Assembly (NCBI RefSeq): GCF_014192015.1 | Contig: NZ_JACHXJ010000001.1 | Location: 930,001 to 994,000 of the forward strand | From: Paenibacillus rhizosphaerae | Lineage (GTDB): Bacteria > Bacillota > Bacilli > Paenibacillales > Paenibacillaceae | Length of the DNA: 64,000 nucleotides | Reading direction: 5' to 3' | Shown here: positions 10,877 to 20,331 of the stretch, piece by piece | Position numbering within the stretch: position 1 is the stretch's first letter | Layout: every line of letters begins with the position of its first letter | Translations under genes and position numbers: made by a program | Notes under the pieces: generated by a model | What the model was told of the DNA's origin: nothing | Database searches by the model: none | Seen by the model: only the letters and a program-made list of their open reading frames with translations

Positions 10877-11878
10877 TTGGACATCCGCAGCTACTTGACG
10901 CCTTACAAATGGAAAGAGCCGGTCCTTATAGGCTCAGGCGAGAAAGACGCATTTGATTATCATGCCGTAGACTGTCCTTTTGTGTTTGAGCATCAGAATC
11001 GCTTCTATATGATGTACGTCGGATTTGACGGGCGGGGCTACCAAACAGCACTTGCCGTTAGCAGCGACCTGCTTCGCTGGGAGCATCTGTCAACCATTTT
11101 GGGCCGGGAGGAAGGTTCCGGCTGGGACTCCAGAAATGTCGCCGGTACATGGATCATGCGGGAGAACGAAATGCAGGGGCCTGCCAAGCTGAAAAAATGG
11201 AACGGAAAGTATTGGCTTGCCTATCACTCGTACCCGGGGGAGGGATACGAGGAAGGCTCGGCCTGTATCGGCCTTGCCTGGACGGAGGATGAAAACCTGC
11301 TTCATTGGAACCGCTTTGAACGGCCCATTTTATCACCCGAAGATGGCGAAGCGTGGGAACGAGGCGGACTGTATAAGGAATGCCTGCTTGAGCATGAAGG
11401 AACGTTCTATCTTTTTTATAATGCAAAGAACAAGAACCATGGCCGCTGGATCGAACAGACCGGGCTCGCTACGTCCAAGGATTTAATGCATTGGGAGAGA
11501 CATCCGCATAATCCGGTGATCCAGGTAACGCCCGGGGCATGGGACTGCGGTTTTGCCAGCGATCCTTGCGTGCTGCGTAACGGAAATGAGTGGGTCATGT
11601 TCTACTTCGGTTACAACTACAAGAAAGCGCAGGAAGGAATTGCGCTCTCCTCTGATCTGCGTCATTGGAACAAGCATCCAGAGCCGATTATTCCCGTCGG
11701 CGGAGAAGGCGAGCTGGATGAGACCTTTGCCCATAAGCCGTCCGTCATTTCGCATAACGGGATCCTGTACCATTTTTATACGGCAAGCCGAACACCGAAG
11801 GAAGGCGATCGTACCTGCAACGTCTTTCCGGAATTCCGAACCATCACGGTTGCCACATCAAGGCCGCTTCCGCGGTAA
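10877..11878 (+). CDS. Five-bladed beta-propeller glycoside hydrolase (GH43/GH32/GH130-like)
   Basis: About 333 residues show repeated blades with motifs such as RFYMMYVGFD, KYWLAYHSYP, TFYLFYNAK and EWVMFYFGYN, each followed by a DL..W segment. This is the pattern of the GH43/32/68/130 propeller superfamily. Acidic residues near DYHAVDCP, YKECLLEHEG and ASDPCVL are candidate catalytic positions. The family cannot be assigned exactly from sequence alone. I prefer the TTG at 10877, eight bases after GGGAG, over the GTG at 10868 that overlaps that ribosome site. No signal peptide is seen. It lies 27 bases before the rhamnosidase. Confidence 0.7.
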   Translation: MDIRSYLTPYKWKEPVLIGSGEKDAFDYHAVDCPFVFEHQNRFYMMYVGFDGRGYQTALAVSSDLLRWEHLSTILGREEGSGWDSRNVAGTWIMRENEMQGPAKLKKWNGKYWLAYHSYPGEGYEEGSACIGLAWTEDENLLHWNRFERPILSPEDGEAWERGGLYKECLLEHEGTFYLFYNAKNKNHGRWIEQTGLATSKDLMHWERHPHNPVIQVTPGAWDCGFASDPCVLRNGNEWVMFYFGYNYKKAQEGIALSSDLRHWNKHPEPIIPVGGEGELDETFAHKPSVISHNGILYHFYTASRTPKEGDRTCNVFPEFRTITVATSRPLPR

Positions 11879-11905
11879 CGCCAGTCGGATAGGGGGACTT
11901 AAGAG

Positions 11906-14617
11906 ATGACACAAATCACAGTGGATGCCATGTGGACGGAAGGACGAACCTGTCCGCTGGGAATCGATTCCGATACACCTCGTCTTAGCTGGTCATACGG
12001 CGCATCGGAGCGGCGTTCGCTGAGGCAGAAAGCCTACAGGATCGTCGTTGCATCGTGCCAGCAGCGGTTGGCGGACGGCTGCTTTGACATGTGGGACAGC
12101 GGCGTGGTGACGAGCAGGAGGCATACCGACATTCCATATAACGGGAAAGCGCTGCTGCCCAGACAGCTGCTGTTTTGGCGTGTAACGGTGTGGGATGAAC
12201 AAGGAAATGCTGCCGTCAGCGACATTGCATGGTGGGAGACAGGATTACGGTCGCCGGAAAATTGGTCGGGAACGTGGATCGGTGATCCCCAAGCTGCAGA
12301 AATAGGGCGGGCGCTGCCGCAGTTCCGCCGATCATTCATCGTTTGGGGCGCCGTGCGCCAAGCCAGAGCCTATATTTGCGGCTTGGGACATTATGAACTC
12401 CGGCTCAATGGCTACAAAGTCGGTGCTAGAGAGCTTGATCCGGGCTGGACGGACTACGACAGTACCATCCTTTATACGGTATACGATATTACGCATGAGC
12501 TGCAGCAGGGGGAGAATGCCGTTGGCGTCTTGCTGGGGAATGGATTTTATCACGTAACGGGCGGCAGGTATACCAAATTTAAAGACTCGTTCGGAACGCC
12601 GAAATGCCTTGTCAACCTGATCATCGATTATTCGAACGGCACTAGTGAAACGATCTGCACGGACGAATCGTGGAGCGTCTCCGGCAGTCCCCTGCTATTT
12701 TCTTGCATTTATGGGGGAGAGGATTACGATGCGAGACGAGAGCAGCCCGGTTGGGACCGCCCTTATTTTCAGCCTGGCGGGAATTGGACTGCCGCCGCAA
12801 GCGTCGAGGCTTCCGCGGGCATATTGACGGCGCAGACCGCCCAGGCGCTCACTGTGAAGAAACACTTTGAGGTTTCGAAAATGACCGAACCCAAGCCGGG
12901 AATCTTTGTCCTGGATCTCGGTCAGAATTTCTCGGGATGGCCGGAAATTTCGGTATCGGGTCGGGCGGGAGCGGTCATCACCTTGACGCCTTCCGAGCTG
13001 TTAACCGCAGATGGCTTGGCGGATCAGCGCTGGACGGGTTCACCCTACCAATGGCGCTACGTGTTGAAAGGGGAGGGGCTTGAAACGTGGCGGCCCAGAT
13101 TTACATATTATGGCTTCCGCTATGTACAGGTCGAAGGAGCCGTACCTCAGGAAGACGCATCAAGCGGTGAAGGCATTCCCGTGCTGCACAGCTTGCAAGG
13201 ACAAATGATATATCCCGACATTCCGGACGCCGGCGGGTTCCGCTGCTCCAATAAACTGCTAAACCGCATTCATGAGATTATAGGTTGGGCGATGCGGAGC
13301 AACACAAAAAGCGTGTTCACCGATTGCCCGCATCGCGAGAAGCTTGGCTGGCTGGAACAAATTCACCTGATGGGCCCGTCGCTGATGTTCAACTATGACG
13401 TCGAAGCGCTGCTGTGCAAGGTGATGGAGGATATGGCGGATGCGCAGCAGCCGAACGGCATGATCCCGACGACGGCTCCAGAGTATGTCGTTTTCGAGAA
13501 ACCCTGGGAGATGTTTCGCGATGCGGCCGCATGGGGCGGCGCGTATATTTTGGCGGGATGGGAGCTGCTGCAGCGCTACGGAAATGATGGGGTGCTGAAG
13601 CGGCATTACGAAGGGATGAAGAGGTATGTCGATTACCTGGCAAGCCGAGCAGACGGCTGTATTCTTCGGCACGGGCTGGGAGATTGGTACGACATCGGGC
13701 CGAAGGGTCCCGGCTTCGCGCAAAATACGCCGGTGGCACTCGTCGAAACGGCGATTTACTACGAATTGAGTGTTGTGATGGGGAAAATAGCGGGAGTACT
13801 GGGAAGACCTGAAGATGCCTGCATGTATGATGAGCGGAGCCGTCAGATTCAGGCCGCCTTTAATGCAGAGTTTTTAAATGACGAGACCGGAACGTATGCA
13901 AATGGAAGCGATGCCGCTCTGGCCATGGCTCTGGCCATTGGACTTGCGCCGGAAGATAAGCGGGGTCAGGTGCTGGAACGGCTTATCGACGGTATCGCCG
14001 CCCGCGGATACCAAACCACCGCCGGTGATGTCGGGCACCGGTACGTGCTGCTGGCTTTGGCGCGGGCGGGTCGGTCGGATCTCATATTCCGCATGACGCA
14101 ACATACGGAAACGCCAGGCTACGGATATCAGGTCGTGAGTGGAGCAACTTCGTTAACGGAAGCCTGGGACGGACCGGCCGTCGGCAAATCCCAGAACCAT
14201 TTCATGCTGGGGCATGTAGAGGAATGGCTGTACAGCCACCTGGCCGGGCTGGATTACAGGTATGATCCGGAACGGCAGCATTATGTCTTAATGGTGCAGC
14301 CGAATGTGGTAGGCGGAGTGGATTGGGCGGAGGCATGGTGCGGCCTCCGATCCGGGCGGGCCGCTGTTCATTGGACGAGGAGCGAGGGCGGTTGTTTAAC
14401 CGTTCAGGTTCATGTCCCGGTAAACACGGAAGCGTACATCTATATTCCGGCTGATGATTTAGAACAACTTACGGAACATAATCTCCCGATTTCCGGTATG
14501 CGGGATCCGGAATTGATGTGTTATGAGAACGGAATCGCTGTCTTTCATACAGGCTCTGGTACGTATGCATTCACAAGTAAGCATGAAAGTGATTCATTAC
14601 CAAGAAATAGGCTTTAG
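11906..14617 (+). CDS. Alpha-L-rhamnosidase, GH78
   Basis: This 903-residue protein has the GH78 layout: an N-terminal sandwich (GIDSDTPRLSW), a Bac_rhamnosid_N carbohydrate-binding region (HYELRLNG, DPGWTDYD, LLGNGFY), an (alpha/alpha)6 barrel with TDCPHREKLGWLEQ, and a C-terminal sandwich ending TGSGTYAFTS. TSLTEAWDG holds the Glu expected as base in the barrel. It removes terminal alpha-L-rhamnose, probably from imported oligosaccharides, since no signal peptide is present. A remnant of a second GH78 gene lies upstream at 5313-5631. Confidence 0.93.
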   Translation: MTQITVDAMWTEGRTCPLGIDSDTPRLSWSYGASERRSLRQKAYRIVVASCQQRLADGCFDMWDSGVVTSRRHTDIPYNGKALLPRQLLFWRVTVWDEQGNAAVSDIAWWETGLRSPENWSGTWIGDPQAAEIGRALPQFRRSFIVWGAVRQARAYICGLGHYELRLNGYKVGARELDPGWTDYDSTILYTVYDITHELQQGENAVGVLLGNGFYHVTGGRYTKFKDSFGTPKCLVNLIIDYSNGTSETICTDESWSVSGSPLLFSCIYGGEDYDARREQPGWDRPYFQPGGNWTAAASVEASAGILTAQTAQALTVKKHFEVSKMTEPKPGIFVLDLGQNFSGWPEISVSGRAGAVITLTPSELLTADGLADQRWTGSPYQWRYVLKGEGLETWRPRFTYYGFRYVQVEGAVPQEDASSGEGIPVLHSLQGQMIYPDIPDAGGFRCSNKLLNRIHEIIGWAMRSNTKSVFTDCPHREKLGWLEQIHLMGPSLMFNYDVEALLCKVMEDMADAQQPNGMIPTTAPEYVVFEKPWEMFRDAAAWGGAYILAGWELLQRYGNDGVLKRHYEGMKRYVDYLASRADGCILRHGLGDWYDIGPKGPGFAQNTPVALVETAIYYELSVVMGKIAGVLGRPEDACMYDERSRQIQAAFNAEFLNDETGTYANGSDAALAMALAIGLAPEDKRGQVLERLIDGIAARGYQTTAGDVGHRYVLLALARAGRSDLIFRMTQHTETPGYGYQVVSGATSLTEAWDGPAVGKSQNHFMLGHVEEWLYSHLAGLDYRYDPERQHYVLMVQPNVVGGVDWAEAWCGLRSGRAAVHWTRSEGGCLTVQVHVPVNTEAYIYIPADDLEQLTEHNLPISGMRDPELMCYENGIAVFHTGSGTYAFTSKHESDSLPRNRL

Positions 14618-14649
14618 CCCGGTCATTTCAAGTAAAGGTCGTGAACAAT

Positions 14650-15627
14650 GTGAATGACAAATCTGTTATGAAATGGAATGCATCCGGCGAAAAGAAGAAG
14701 CGATCGAAAGGAATACTGCGCAGACTTGCCGGCCAATGGCAAGTGCAATCGATGATCCTGCCGGGAATTCTCTTTATTGTTGTATTCAGCTACATCCCGA
14801 TGTATGGGATTACGATCGCATTTAAAGAGTTTGATATTTTCCAAGGGATCTCGGGCAGTCCTTGGGTGGGCTTCAAACAGTTTAGATTGTTTTTTGAATC
14901 TCCCGACTTCGTCATGATCATGAAAAATACGCTGGTGATTGCGGTGCTGAAGCTGATCTTCATCTTTCCGGCTCCGATTATTCTTGCGCTGATGCTCAAT
15001 GAAGTCCGGCTTGCAGCATTCAAGAGAATCGTTCAGACGTTAACGTACCTGCCGCATTTCATTTCCTGGGTTATCGTATCCGGCCTCTTATTTTCGATCT
15101 TGGCGGTTGAAAGTGGGAGCCTCAATATCGCACTGCAGAAGCTGAACTTGATCGAGCAGCCGACGAATTGGCTGTCGGTGCCCAAATATTTCTATTCCAT
15201 ATTAATCTCCGCCGGGATATGGAAAGAGATTGGCTTCAGCTCCATTGTCTACCTGGCGGCCATCACAGGTATCAATCCGCACCTATATGAAGCGGCCGCG
15301 ATGGATGGTGCAGGCAGATTCAAACAAATGGTTTTGGTTACGCTGCCAAGCATAGCGCCTGTAGTGACGATCTTCCTTATTCTGCATATCGGTAATCTAC
15401 TGAATGCAGGATTCGAAGACATATTAGCCATCACGAACAGCGGAAAAAATACCATTCTGCGTGATGTGTCGGAAGTCATTGATACCTATGTCTACAATTT
15501 TGGCGTCAATCAGCAGCGGTATTCATTCGCTACGGCTGCGGGGTTGTTTAAATCTATCATTAATGTGCTGCTTCTGTGGGGTGCCAACTCTATCGCAAGA
15601 AGAATGTCAGGGTCTTCATTGTGGTGA
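14650..15627 (+). CDS. Sugar ABC transporter permease, LplB type
   Basis: This is an integral membrane permease of about 325 residues with six predicted helices, starting at LPGILFIVVFSYIPMYGI. The cytoplasmic EAA loop, YEAAAMDGAGRFKQM, contacts the ATPase. The family imports oligosaccharides together with a YtcP-like partner and a large lipoprotein. A GTG at 14650, eleven bases after AAAGG, is my preferred start; 14641 is too close to that site. No ATPase gene is nearby, so a shared MsmX-type ATPase encoded elsewhere is expected. Confidence 0.9.
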   Translation: MNDKSVMKWNASGEKKKRSKGILRRLAGQWQVQSMILPGILFIVVFSYIPMYGITIAFKEFDIFQGISGSPWVGFKQFRLFFESPDFVMIMKNTLVIAVLKLIFIFPAPIILALMLNEVRLAAFKRIVQTLTYLPHFISWVIVSGLLFSILAVESGSLNIALQKLNLIEQPTNWLSVPKYFYSILISAGIWKEIGFSSIVYLAAITGINPHLYEAAAMDGAGRFKQMVLVTLPSIAPVVTIFLILHIGNLLNAGFEDILAITNSGKNTILRDVSEVIDTYVYNFGVNQQRYSFATAAGLFKSIINVLLLWGANSIARRMSGSSLW

Positions 15628-15654
15628 CCCAGTTATAGCGCGGGAGGTAGGAAC

Positions 15655-16548
15655 ATGAAGCTTAGCCTCGAAGATCGGTTTCTGCAGATCTTTGTCTATA
15701 CCGTACTTATCATACTTGCACTGGTATCCCTGTATCCATTTTGGAATGCGCTGGTCATCTCACTGAATTCCGGAATAGATACATCATTGGGCGGTCTGAC
15801 GCTGTGGCCCAGGCAATTGACGTTCGATAATTACAAGGTGATCCTGAGCGATCCGCGATTTTTTAAAGCTTTAGGGATCTCCGCGTTAAGAACCGTTAGC
15901 GGGACGGCTGCTTCTATTTTCTTCACGGCGATGCTCGCATATGGTTTATCCCGCAGAGATACCGTCGGGCGAAAATATTACATGGTCATCGCGATATTTA
16001 CGATGTATTTCAGCGGTGGACTCATTCCAACCTATTTATGGCTCAGAGAGCTCGGGCTGTTCAACAACTTTTGGGTATTGTTCGTTCCATGGACCATTAG
16101 CGTATGGAATATGATCGTCTTCCGCACGTTTTTCCAGGAGCTGCCGAAAGAACTGGAGGAATCAGCCATGCTCGACGGGTGTAATCATTACGGTCTATTT
16201 TTTCGCATCATCGTTCGTCTATCCGGTCCCGTCATCGCTACACTGTCTTTGTTCCAAGCGGTGTTCTTCTGGAATGAATGGTTCTCGTCCGGTATCTACA
16301 TCAACAATGCCAATCTGCTACCGGTACAGAACTATTTGATGAATATGATTAACTCCAATTCGGCTCAGGAAATGATCAGCCAACTTGGCGCAGCCGGCGG
16401 CGTGGGAGATATGATCTCAAGCACAATTACTCCGAAATCACTGCAAATGACAGCTCTGATGGTCGTAAGCCTGCCAATTATTCTGGTATATCCTTTTGTG
16501 CAGAAGTTTTTTGTGAAAGGTGTAATGGTCGGATCACTTAAAGAGTAG
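15655..16548 (+). CDS. Carbohydrate ABC transporter permease, YtcP/LplC type
   Basis: This 297-residue permease has six hydrophobic helices and the EAA-type loop LEESAMLDGCNHYGLFF. It is the second membrane subunit of the importer and begins 27 bases after the first, behind GGGAGGTAGG. The C-terminus (FVQKFFVKGVMVGSLKE) is the family's usual ending. The two subunits should form a heterodimer channel for the oligosaccharide handled by this locus. Confidence 0.92.
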   Translation: MKLSLEDRFLQIFVYTVLIILALVSLYPFWNALVISLNSGIDTSLGGLTLWPRQLTFDNYKVILSDPRFFKALGISALRTVSGTAASIFFTAMLAYGLSRRDTVGRKYYMVIAIFTMYFSGGLIPTYLWLRELGLFNNFWVLFVPWTISVWNMIVFRTFFQELPKELEESAMLDGCNHYGLFFRIIVRLSGPVIATLSLFQAVFFWNEWFSSGIYINNANLLPVQNYLMNMINSNSAQEMISQLGAAGGVGDMISSTITPKSLQMTALMVVSLPIILVYPFVQKFFVKGVMVGSLKE

Positions 16549-16580
16549 GCCGATCACAAACGATGAATGGGGGATTATCC

Positions 16581-18236
16581 ATGAGGGGAAGAAGAAAGCA
16601 TTTCACAGTGATTTCAGTCATGACAGCGTTAAGCCTGGCACTGTCTGCATGCGGCGGCGATTCATCGGCGACCAAGTCAAGCGGAGACAATCAAACCAGT
16701 GGAGAGACTGCCTTATTCGGAGAACAACCGCTTGAATTCAGCTTTTATTCCAACTATGATTTTGCCTCTCCTATCGGTTATGGAAATGATGTATCCACGA
16801 AGTGGCTGAAAGAGAACAAGAAACTAAACCTGGTTGAAATCGGTTCTAACGGCAATGCGAGTCAGAAATTCGGCACGATGGTTGCTTCTAACGACCTCCC
16901 GGATGTCATCATGTTGGATCGGGGTTCGACGGATTATACCACGATGCAGAAGAATGGGATGCTTGTACCGCTCGACGACTATTATAAGAAATATCCCGTC
17001 CTTCAGAAGCTCATTGATCCAGAGACGTTTAACATGCTGAAGGCGGAGGACGGTCACATATATGTCATTCCGAACTGGTTCGATAGCGCCCAAAATCAAT
17101 ATAAGAACGTGAACACGGGTTGGACCGTAAATCAGGAAATATATGCCGACCTTGGAAAACCGGAGCTAAAAACATTTGATGATTTGTACAGCTACCTGAA
17201 ACAAGTGAAGGAGAAATTTCCGAACGTCGTGCCGCTTGAGCCGGGCATTGCCATGAATGGGGTTAATATGCTTTACAAACTGATTTATGCCGGAAACGGC
17301 GGTAATCGAACCATATGGAATATTGGGGACGTTCCGACGTTCCCGAATACCGAAACGCATACGCTAGAGTCGATTTTTAACGATCCTGCCTACTTGGATG
17401 CGTTTAAGTATATGAGCCAACTCACCCGAGAAGGCTTAGTGTCACCTGATATGTTTACGCAAAAGCAGGAGCAGGTGCAAGAAAAGCTGAACTCCGGCCG
17501 CATCGCGGTGACAGCGATCTCCAATATTACAGGACTAGGAAACACGGCGAATGATATACTTCGGGCCAAGGACCCTAATGCCGGCTATGATTTCATTCCG
17601 TTCCTGTACAAGAGTGGTATTGATCCAACAACGGTGAATCCGCACACCTATGGCACTTTAGGCTGGAACGTCGTCGTTATTACCAAAAAAGCGAAGCAGC
17701 CTGAGCAAATTTTCCAGTTCTACGATTGGTGGGCAAGTGAAGAAGGGCAGCGTATCAATGCGTTCGGCCCGCCAGGACTGCTGTACGATAAGGTGGATGA
17801 GAATGGAGCGCCCATCGACAATGAAAAGGCAAAGACGATCAAGCCGGAAGAAAAAGCGAATTTAAAAATAGGGTTGTTTAACCCGCTTGGCTCACCCTTA
17901 TATTACAAAATCACCCACTTCAAGAATGCCCAAGATCCTGATCATCAAAATTGGGGGATGGCAGCCAGCGAGTATTTCGCCAAATTTGCCAAGCTCAATA
18001 CGGATCAATTCAATAATATGAAACTTGATCCGAAATCAGATGCCGGGATCAAAGAACAGCAAATCAAGCAAATCTGGCAGGAGGCAAACGCCAAAATGAT
18101 ATTTGCCAAAAATGACGAGGAGCTTGAAGCGGTATATAAAAAATTGCAAGCTGACGTGATGAAGGCGGGTTATGAAGACATTTTGGCGGAGAAAACCAAA
18201 CTTTGGCAGAGTAATCTTGCGCAAATGAAACCATAG
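16581..18236 (+). CDS. Extracellular sugar-binding lipoprotein, LplA type
   Basis: About 551 residues. A signal peptide ends in the lipobox LSAC, followed by a Ser/Thr-rich tether. The large binding domain (roughly residues 45-540) is of the family 1 solute-binding type found with LplB/YtcP permeases. It captures the oligosaccharide at the outer membrane surface. The ATG at 16581 follows GGGGGA. The upstream in-frame ATG at 16563 has no ribosome site. Confidence 0.92.
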   Translation: MRGRRKHFTVISVMTALSLALSACGGDSSATKSSGDNQTSGETALFGEQPLEFSFYSNYDFASPIGYGNDVSTKWLKENKKLNLVEIGSNGNASQKFGTMVASNDLPDVIMLDRGSTDYTTMQKNGMLVPLDDYYKKYPVLQKLIDPETFNMLKAEDGHIYVIPNWFDSAQNQYKNVNTGWTVNQEIYADLGKPELKTFDDLYSYLKQVKEKFPNVVPLEPGIAMNGVNMLYKLIYAGNGGNRTIWNIGDVPTFPNTETHTLESIFNDPAYLDAFKYMSQLTREGLVSPDMFTQKQEQVQEKLNSGRIAVTAISNITGLGNTANDILRAKDPNAGYDFIPFLYKSGIDPTTVNPHTYGTLGWNVVVITKKAKQPEQIFQFYDWWASEEGQRINAFGPPGLLYDKVDENGAPIDNEKAKTIKPEEKANLKIGLFNPLGSPLYYKITHFKNAQDPDHQNWGMAASEYFAKFAKLNTDQFNNMKLDPKSDAGIKEQQIKQIWQEANAKMIFAKNDEELEAVYKKLQADVMKAGYEDILAEKTKLWQSNLAQMKP

Positions 18237-18266
18237 AACAAAAACCTGAGGGATGGAGGAATGACG

Positions 18267-20309
18267 ATGCCGCGAGCATGGCCCAAAATTTTGTACGGCG
18301 GGGACTATAATCCGGAGCAATGGCCGAGAGAAATATGGGAAGAGGATATGCGCTTATTCAAACTTGCGGGCATAGACATCGCCACGGTCAATGTGTTTTC
18401 ATGGGCGCTGAATCAGCCCAACGAAACGACGTATTCCTTGGATTGGCTGGATGACGTCATGAATCTGCTTCATGCGAATGGGATATACGCTTGCCTCGCC
18501 ACGGGGACCGCCGCCCATCCGGCATGGATGGCCCGCCAATACCCCGACGTACGGTCGGTGACTGCGGACGGACGGAAAATGAAATATGGGCGCAGGCATA
18601 ATTCATGCCCGAATAGCCCTACGTATCGGAAATATTCTCAGGCCATGGCCGGAAAGCTGGCGGAACGGTATCAAGACCATCCAGCGCTGCTGCTGTGGCA
18701 TGTGAACAATGAATATGGCTGGCGGTGTTACTGCGATAATTGCGAATCCGCCTTCCGGGAATGGCTCAAAGCGCGCTACGGCACCCTGGAGGAGTTGAAC
18801 AAGGCTTGGTACACCTCCTTTTGGAGCCATACGTTCTACGACTGGGATGAGATCGTGCTGCCTAACCTGCTCAGTGAGCATTTGAATCGAAGTCAACCGG
18901 ATCAAACGGCATTTCAAGGCATATCGCTGGATTACGACCGGTTTAACTCCGACAGCATATTAGAGTGCTATAAGCTTGAGCGGGATGCAATTAAGGCGGT
19001 TATTCCGGATGCCGTGGTGACGACCAATTTCCAGAGCAATGGCACGTATAAGCCGCTGGATTATTTCAAATGGGCCAAAGAGCTGGATGTCATCGCATTG
19101 GACAGCTATCCCGCCAATGATATGCCGATGAGCCAAATTGCGATGCGCCACGATCTGATGCGCGGGCTGAAGCAGGGGCAGCCGTATCTATTGATGGAAC
19201 AGAGTCCAAGTCAGTTGAATTGGAAACCTGTCAATCCGTTGAAGCGGCCGGGTGTAATGCGCTTATGGAGCTATCAGGCTGTAGCCCGCGGGGCAGAAAG
19301 CGTGATGTTCTTCCAGCTGCGGCGCTCCCGCGGAGCGTTTGAGAAGTTTCATGGCGCGGTCATTGATCATGCAGGCCACGAGCATACGCGCGTTTTCCGT
19401 GAATGCACGGAACTGGGAAAGGAATTGCAGATGCTGGGGGACACGCTGATTGGGGCGGAGACGGTAGCGCGTGTCGCCATTTTGTTTGATTGGGATAACT
19501 GGTGGGCGCTGGAGCATTCCAGCGGGCCCAGCCAGCAATTGAAATACTTGCCGCAAATCCAAAAATACTATGACGCCTTCTATCATCGCAATGTCCCGGT
19601 GGATATGATCGGGATCGAGGAGGATCTTGGCAAATACGATATCGTCATCGCGCCTGTCTTCTATATGGTGAAAGAGGGGATCGCCGAGAAGCTGGAAAAC
19701 TACGTGGCGGGCGGAGGAACGTTCGTCACTACATTTTTTAGCGGCATCGTCAATGAAAGCGATCTGGTCACCTTGGGCGGTTACCCGGGTGAGCTGCGGA
19801 AACTGCTCGGCATCTGGGTGGAGGAAATCGACGCACTATTCCCGGGGCAGTTCAACAGCATGCAGCTGCGGACAAACGCCGCCGGCTTCGAAGGAAGCTA
19901 TGCCTGCGGCATGCTGTGCGATCTGCTTCACCCGGAAACGGCGGAGGTTGCGGCCACGTATGGAAGTGATTTCTATCGAGGCATGCCGGCATTGACGCGG
20001 AATGCATTCGGCAGGGGAGAAGCTTGGTATATCGCAGCGGATCCGGAGGATGATTTCCTGGCGGCATTTTTCGGGCAACTGTCCAAAAGAAAAAACATTC
20101 TACCTGTTATGGAGACGCCGCCAGGGGTTGAGGCTGCCGTTCGCATAAAGAATGGACAGCGGTATACATTTCTGTTAAATCATAACGAGGCATCGTCGAC
20201 GATCCATTTGGGGCAGGAACAACGACTAGATTTGCTAACAGGAAGGCCTGTCACCGGCGATTGGATGCTGCCTGCCCATGGCGTGTCTATCTTGAAGCAA
20301 ATACCATGA
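18267..20309 (+). CDS. Beta-galactosidase, GH42
   Basis: This protein of about 680 residues begins with the GH42 barrel hallmark ILYGGDYNPEQWP. The acid/base Glu is in HVNNEYGW (E149) and the nucleophile Glu in LLMEQSPSQ (E311). Cysteines in CYCDNCESAF may bind the structural zinc found in part of the family. A trimerisation domain and a short C-terminal sandwich follow. It cleaves terminal beta-D-galactose, or possibly alpha-L-arabinopyranose, as some GH42 enzymes do. The second of two close ATGs fits the GGAGG spacing best. The locus therefore has two galactosidases from different families. Confidence 0.92.
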   Translation: MPRAWPKILYGGDYNPEQWPREIWEEDMRLFKLAGIDIATVNVFSWALNQPNETTYSLDWLDDVMNLLHANGIYACLATGTAAHPAWMARQYPDVRSVTADGRKMKYGRRHNSCPNSPTYRKYSQAMAGKLAERYQDHPALLLWHVNNEYGWRCYCDNCESAFREWLKARYGTLEELNKAWYTSFWSHTFYDWDEIVLPNLLSEHLNRSQPDQTAFQGISLDYDRFNSDSILECYKLERDAIKAVIPDAVVTTNFQSNGTYKPLDYFKWAKELDVIALDSYPANDMPMSQIAMRHDLMRGLKQGQPYLLMEQSPSQLNWKPVNPLKRPGVMRLWSYQAVARGAESVMFFQLRRSRGAFEKFHGAVIDHAGHEHTRVFRECTELGKELQMLGDTLIGAETVARVAILFDWDNWWALEHSSGPSQQLKYLPQIQKYYDAFYHRNVPVDMIGIEEDLGKYDIVIAPVFYMVKEGIAEKLENYVAGGGTFVTTFFSGIVNESDLVTLGGYPGELRKLLGIWVEEIDALFPGQFNSMQLRTNAAGFEGSYACGMLCDLLHPETAEVAATYGSDFYRGMPALTRNAFGRGEAWYIAADPEDDFLAAFFGQLSKRKNILPVMETPPGVEAAVRIKNGQRYTFLLNHNEASSTIHLGQEQRLDLLTGRPVTGDWMLPAHGVSILKQIP

Positions 20310-20331
20310 TGCGTATAAGGAGTGAAGTGCC